A DNA stretch of 10,416 bases, taken from the NCBI GenBank assembly GCA_016704465.1, contig JADJAD010000022.1, forward strand, positions 1-10,416, read 5' to 3'. The notes under the pieces were generated by a model that worked only from the letters and a program-made list of their open reading frames with translations, was not told the origin of the DNA and did no database searches. Below are positions 7,393-10,416 of this stretch, in pieces. A program made the position numbers and the translations under genes. Origin of the DNA: Gemmatimonadota bacterium (GTDB taxonomy: Bacteria; Gemmatimonadota; Gemmatimonadetes; Gemmatimonadales; Gemmatimonadaceae). The stretch's first letter is position 1; each line of letters starts with the position of its first letter.

Positions 7393-8026
7393 TCACCACC
7401 CCGTCTCGGCGGCGACACCGGCGAGGGCGATGAAGCCGATGGCGACCGCCACCGACCAGTTGCAGCCGAGTGCCCAGACGATCCATACGCCGCCCACCAT
7501 GGCGAAGGGCGACAGCATGACGATGAGCGTCTCGCCCACGCTGCGGAAGTTGAAGTAGAGCAGCAGGAAGATGACGGCCAGCGTCGCCGGGATGACGAGT
7601 GTCATGCGCGCCTGCGCACGCTGCATGTATTCGTACTGGCCGCTCCACGACATGCGGTAGCCCGGCGGCAGGGTCACCATGGATGCCACCATCGCCTGTG
7701 CCTCCTGCACGTAGCCTCCCAGGTCGCGTCCGGTGACGTCGACGTAGACCCACGCCGTCGGTACGGCTCCCTCGGTGCGCACGACCATGGGACCGGCCAC
7801 CTGGCGGATGGTCGCCAGCTGCCCCAGAGGTACCTGCGCACCACGCGCGGACATCGCGCCAGCTGCGGCGCGTTGGGTGCTGCCCTTGGTCGACGTGGCA
7901 GGCCCGGCATCCCCGTCGATCCCATGGACGCCGAGCCGGCGCCCTCGGCTCGTGGTTCACGGGCACGAGCACCGATGCGAGGCGCTCCGGAGTGTCGCGC
8001 AGTTCCTGCGGATAGCGCACCCGCAC
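7393..8026 (-). CDS. cusA: CusA fragment: porter end and second transmembrane bundle
   Basis: From 8026 one frame reads RVRYPQELRDTPERLASVLV. After two frame changes another frame (from 7854) reads GAQVPLGQLATIRQVAGPMV, WVYVDVTGRDLGGYV and MSWSGQYEYMQRAQARM. Helices TLVIPATLAVIFLLLYFNFR and IGFIALAGVAAETG follow; the latter carries the conserved proton-relay Glu. Between VPVNHEP and AQVPLG lies a stretch of about 40 residues rich in Gly, Ala, Ser and Met that E. coli CusA lacks. The true continuation leaves this frame near 7395 as GVVMLIYLDHALG. Confidence 0.75.
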
Positions 8027-8089
8027 GCCGTAGCGTTCACGCCCCTTCGACGGTTTGGGTTATCGACATGCCGCCGATGGCAGTCGCGA

Positions 8090-8515
8090 TCACGGTCTGC
8101 ACGTCGGCGACATTGACGTTGTGGCGCGCCTGGCTTCCCGGTCGATGTCGATGTCCCGGTAGTAGCCCGACACCGCCCGCTCGGCGAAGGCGCTGCGCGT
8201 CCCCGGCACCATCTGCACCGCCTGCTCGACCTGTCGGCCGATGCGTTCGAGTGTGGCCAGGTCGGGGCCGAAGAGCTTGATCCCGACCGGGGTCCGGATG
8301 CCGGTGGCCAGCATGTCGATGCGCCCCTTGATGGGCATGGTCCAGGCGTTGGTCACGCCCGGCAACCGCACGGCCGAATCCATGGCCGCAACGAGGCGGT
8401 CATACGTCATCCCCTCGCGCCACGCGCTCGCGGCAGGAGAGGTGATGGTGGTCTCGAACATGTCGAGACCGGCCGGGTCGGTCGCCGTGTTCGCGCGCCC
8501 CGCCTTGCCCCACAT
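8090..8515 (-). CDS. cusA: CusA fragment: second porter region with the RIDM metal-site motif
   Basis: Reads WGKAGRANTATDPAGLDMFE, WREGMTYDRLVAAMDSAVRL and GRIDMLATGIRTPVGIKLFG, closely matching E. coli CusA around Met573. It then gives VPGTRSAFAERAVSGYYRDI. After a frame change near 8130 the pump continues as NVADVQTVIATAIGGMSI. At the CusA Met623 position (RYGMTVADVQ in E. coli) this protein has RHNVNVADVQ, so that methionine is absent. Confidence 0.8.
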   Translation of the reverse strand: MWGKAGRANTATDPAGLDMFETTITSPAASAWREGMTYDRLVAAMDSAVRLPGVTNAWTMPIKGRIDMLATGIRTPVGIKLFGPDLATLERIGRQVEQAVQMVPGTRSAFAERAVSGYYRDIDIDREARRATTSMSPTCRP

Positions 8516-9384
8516 GCCGACCTCGGGAAGGACTTCAGGATGGCATCCTGCTGCCGCATGATTCCCCGCGCACGGGCGATGGGAATCCGGGGAGCGTGGT
8601 CGGCATGAACAGGATGGTCCCTTCGTCGAGCGGCGGCACGAACTCGCTGCCGATGCGCGTCCACGGGACCCACGTGACGATCAGGATGACGACGCTGGCG
8701 AGGACGACCGGCCCGCGAAAGCGGAGGCACGACATCGATCACCGGGCGATACAGGCGAATGAGCATCCGGTTGAGCGGGTTCGCGCGCTCCCGATAGATG
8801 CGCCCGCGAATGAACAGTCCCATCGCCACGGGGACGAGCGTCACCGACAGCAGCGACGCAGCGGCCATGGCAAACGTCTTGGTGAAGGCGAGCGGCGTGA
8901 ACATGCGCCCCTCCTGCCCCTCCAGCGTGAAGACGGGGAGGAACGAGACCGTGATGATCAGGAGCGAGAAGAAGAGCGCTGGCCCCACCTCCTGCGCGCT
9001 CTCCACGACGATGCGCCAGCGCTGCGCCGTGCTGAGGTGACTCGTCGAGAAGTGGCGTGCGTCACCGTCGGCGGGTGCGGCCCGCTCGAGATGCTTGTGC
9101 ATGTTCTCGATCATCACGATCGCGGCGTCGATCATCGCCCCGATGGCGATGGCGATGCCGCCTAACGACATGATGTCGGCCCCGACGCCGACCCAGCGCA
9201 TGGCGACGAAGGCCATGAGGATGCCGATGGGGAGGGTCACGATCGCCACCAGCGCCGACTGCACGTGCAGCAGGAAGACGATGCACACCAGGGCCACGAT
9301 GAGCGACTCCTCGAGCAGCTTCCCCTTGAGCGTCGCGATCGCGCGCTCGATCAGGTCGCTCCGGTCGTACACGGGGGTCACCAC
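8407..9384 (-). CDS. cusA: CusA fragment: central transmembrane bundle
   Basis: The longest clean stretch of the pump. It reads VVTPVYDRSDLIERAIATLK, then helices VALVCIVFLLHVQSALVAIV and VTLPIGILMAFVAMRWVGVG. The conserved helix IAIAIGAMIDAAIVMIENMH carries the proton-relay Asp. FFSLLIITVSFLPVFTLEGQ and LAFTKTFAMAAASLLSVTLV follow. True homology enters from about 9410 and leaves this frame near 8725. The continuation, VVLASVVILIVTWVPWTRIG and then SEFVPPLDEGTILFMPTTLP, lies in the neighbouring frame at about 8710-8595. Confidence 0.8.
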   Translation of the reverse strand: MVTPVYDRSDLIERAIATLKGKLLEESLIVALVCIVFLLHVQSALVAIVTLPIGILMAFVAMRWVGVGADIMSLGGIAIAIGAMIDAAIVMIENMHKHLERAAPADGDARHFSTSHLSTAQRWRIVVESAQEVGPALFFSLLIITVSFLPVFTLEGQEGRMFTPLAFTKTFAMAAASLLSVTLVPVAMGLFIRGRIYRERANPLNRMLIRLYRPVIDVVPPLSRAGRPRQRRHPDRHVGPVDAHRQRVRAAARRRDHPVHADHAPRIPIARARGIMRQQDAILKSFPRSACGARRGARTRRPTRPVSTCSRPPSPLLPRARGARG

Positions 9385-9546
9385 GACGCCTGGCGGAAGT
9401 CCAGCCTGAACCTCGGCGAGCCTGGCGCCCGACCGCCTCGATCGTGGTCAGTGGGTTCTGGCCGAAGCGCATGACGACGATGCCGCCCACGGCGTCGCCG
9501 CGTCCGTCGAGATCGGCCACGCCGCGCCGGTTGGTGGGGCCTACAC

Positions 9547-10338
9547 TCACGCGCCCCAGTTCGGCCACGCGAATGGGGTCCCCGCGCGCGTGGCCCCGAC
9601 CACGACGTTCTCGATGTCGGCCAGCGATCGCAGGTACCCAGGCCGCGCACCATGTACTCGCGCTCGGACAGCTCCATCGTCATCGCGCCGACGTCGTTGT
9701 TGGCCGCCTGCAACGCCGCCATCACCCGGGTCACCGGGATGCCATACGCCAGCAGCTTGGCCGGGTCGATGTCGACCTGGTACTGCTTCTCGAAGCCGCC
9801 GATGCTGGCGACCTCGACACGCCGGGACGGCGGTCAGTGCATACCGCAGGTACCAATCCTGCACACCGCGCAATTCGGCAAGGTTGAGCCGCCCGCTGGT
9901 GTCCTCGATCGCGTACTGGAAGATCCACCCCAGCCCGGTGGCGTCGGGGCCGAGTGAGGGGTCACGCTCGGGGGAGCTTGCCGGAGATGCCGCTGAGGTA
10001 CTCGAGCACGCGCGTGCGGGCCCAGTACAGGTCGGTCCCGTCCTCGAAGATGACGTGACGAAGCGAGACCCCCGAAGAAGGAATAGCCACGCACCGTCCT
10101 GGCCCCCGGGGAACGCGCAGCATCTCGGTGGCGATGGGATACGTGACCTGGTCCTCGACGATGCGCGGCCTGCTCGCTGTAGTCGGCCCGGACGATGATC
10201 CTGGACGTCGGAGAGGTCGGGAATCGCCTCGAGCGGCGTGCGCCGCAGGGCAATCACGCCGGCGATCGCGACGCCAACGGTGAACAGCGCCACGAGCAGC
10301 GTGTTGCGGACCGACCATTCGATGATGCGTTTGAGCAT
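9547..10338 (-). CDS. cusA: CusA fragment: N-terminal helix and first porter region
   Basis: The frame beginning at ATG 10338 gives the first transmembrane helix (VRNTLLVALFTVGVAIAGVI) and TPLEAIPDLSDVQ, the family N-terminal signature. The porter part is recovered from three frames: IIVRADYSEQA, RIVEDQVTYPIATEMLR, VIFEDGTDLYWARTRVLEYL and IFQYAIEDTSGRLNLAELRG. VASIGGFEKQYQVDIDPAKL follows in another frame at about 9815-9755. The frame from 10338 is on course at the start, again at about 9970-9835, and once more near 9635-9570; between these points it is off frame. Confidence 0.75.
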   Translation of the reverse strand: MLKRIIEWSVRNTLLVALFTVGVAIAGVIALRRTPLEAIPDLSDVQDHRPGRLQRAGRASSRTRSRIPSPPRCCAFPGGQDGAWLFLLRGSRFVTSSSRTGPTCTGPARACSSTSAASPASSPERDPSLGPDATGLGWIFQYAIEDTSGRLNLAELRGVQDWYLRYALTAVPACRGRQHRRLREAVPGRHRPGQAAGVWHPGDPGDGGVAGGQQRRRRDDDGAVRARVHGARPGYLRSLADIENVVVGATRAGTPFAWPNWGA

Positions 10339-10347
10339 GGTCGTGGT

Positions 10348-10352
10348 CTCCT
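10348..10352 (-). promoter_or_regulatory. Ribosome binding site of cusA
   Basis: On the minus strand AGGAG ends nine bases before the ATG at 10338. It overlaps the TAG stop of the upstream gene (10351-10353), indicating an operon with coupled translation. Confidence 0.6.
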
Positions 10353-10416
10353 ATGGATGGCCGCTGTGTGCGCCCGAGTCCTGCGGCACCTTGGTCGGCT
10401 GGCAGGCCTTTCGCCG
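10351..10416 (-). CDS. C-terminal end of the upstream gene, probably the RND periplasmic adaptor
   Basis: Twenty-one codons are visible before TAG at 10351-10353, ending KVPQDSGAHSGHP. The short His/Gly tail and the position directly before the pump gene, with the stop overlapping its ribosome binding site, fit a CusB/CzcB-type membrane-fusion protein. The fragment is too short to identify from sequence alone. Confidence 0.35.
   Translation of the reverse strand, partial: RRKACQPTKVPQDSGAHSGHP

Larger units (their letters stand above)
7039..10338 (-). pseudogene. cusA: CusA-type Cu/Ag efflux RND transporter (whole locus, many frameshifts)
   Basis: Inner-membrane proton-driven pump of the heavy-metal (HME) RND family, expected to work with a periplasmic adaptor and an outer-membrane channel. 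The locus could encode about 1,100 residues, close to E. coli CusA at 1,047. The N-terminus MLKRIIEWSVRNTLLVALFT and the C-terminal PAVYSLWKE are both present. The proton-relay acidic and basic residues known from CusA can all be found: Asp in GAMIDAAIVMIEN, Glu in ALAGVAAETG, and Lys in VRPKMMTV. RIDMLATGIRTPVGIKL keeps the equivalent of CusA Met573, which favours monovalent Cu/Ag over divalent metals. At least fifteen frame changes break the reading frame, but the protein level shows no decay, so the biological gene is probably intact. One example is the five-C run at 10069-10073, where SFFG must be followed by VSLRHVIFEDGT. Confidence 0.8.

Noticed and set aside
8596..9165. Plus-strand open frame of 189 codons
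   Set aside because: It is antisense to CusA transmembrane segments with unmistakable family motifs. Its composition (Arg, His, Asp, Glu) is the mirror of the pump codons.

Overview
The window is GC-rich throughout and looks like environmental bacterial DNA. Its gene families suit Gemmatimonadota or a similar phylum: C-terminal TPR halves of kinase-like signalling proteins, a Calx-beta/DUF11 surface protein, a heavy-metal RND pump and a diheme cytochrome c. The phylum is inferred from family content only. Nearly every gene is cut by many small frame changes while its conserved motifs stay intact. Several changes fall in homopolymer runs, so most are probably consensus indel errors rather than gene decay.

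Layout. Bases 1-2008 (+) hold the C-terminal sensor/TPR half of a kinase-type protein whose N-terminus lies outside the window. Bases about 2024-2511 (-) hold a shortened sulfotransferase-like gene. Bases 2666-3007 (+) encode a 113-residue peptide with two 18-residue Cys/Tyr repeats. Twelve bases later, and in the same frame, a radical SAM/SPASM maturase begins (3020 to about 4210, +). This is a candidate RiPP cassette and the most interesting part of the window. Bases 4403 to about 5268 (-) are the C-terminal part of a kinesin-light-chain-type TPR protein. Bases about 5286-5906 (+) are the C-terminal part of a Calx-beta/DUF11 surface protein. These last two genes meet head to head with both 5' ends missing, which marks a rearrangement or misassembly.

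From 6048 to the right edge everything is on the minus strand: a membrane-anchored diheme cytochrome c (6048-6910), a CusA-type Cu/Ag RND pump (7039-10338), and the last 21 codons of an upstream gene that is probably the pump's periplasmic adaptor. The adaptor stop codon overlaps the pump's ribosome binding site, as expected in a metal-efflux operon. The cytochrome has its own ribosome binding site and a possible promoter.

No tRNA, rRNA, CRISPR array, insertion sequence or strong intrinsic terminator was seen.
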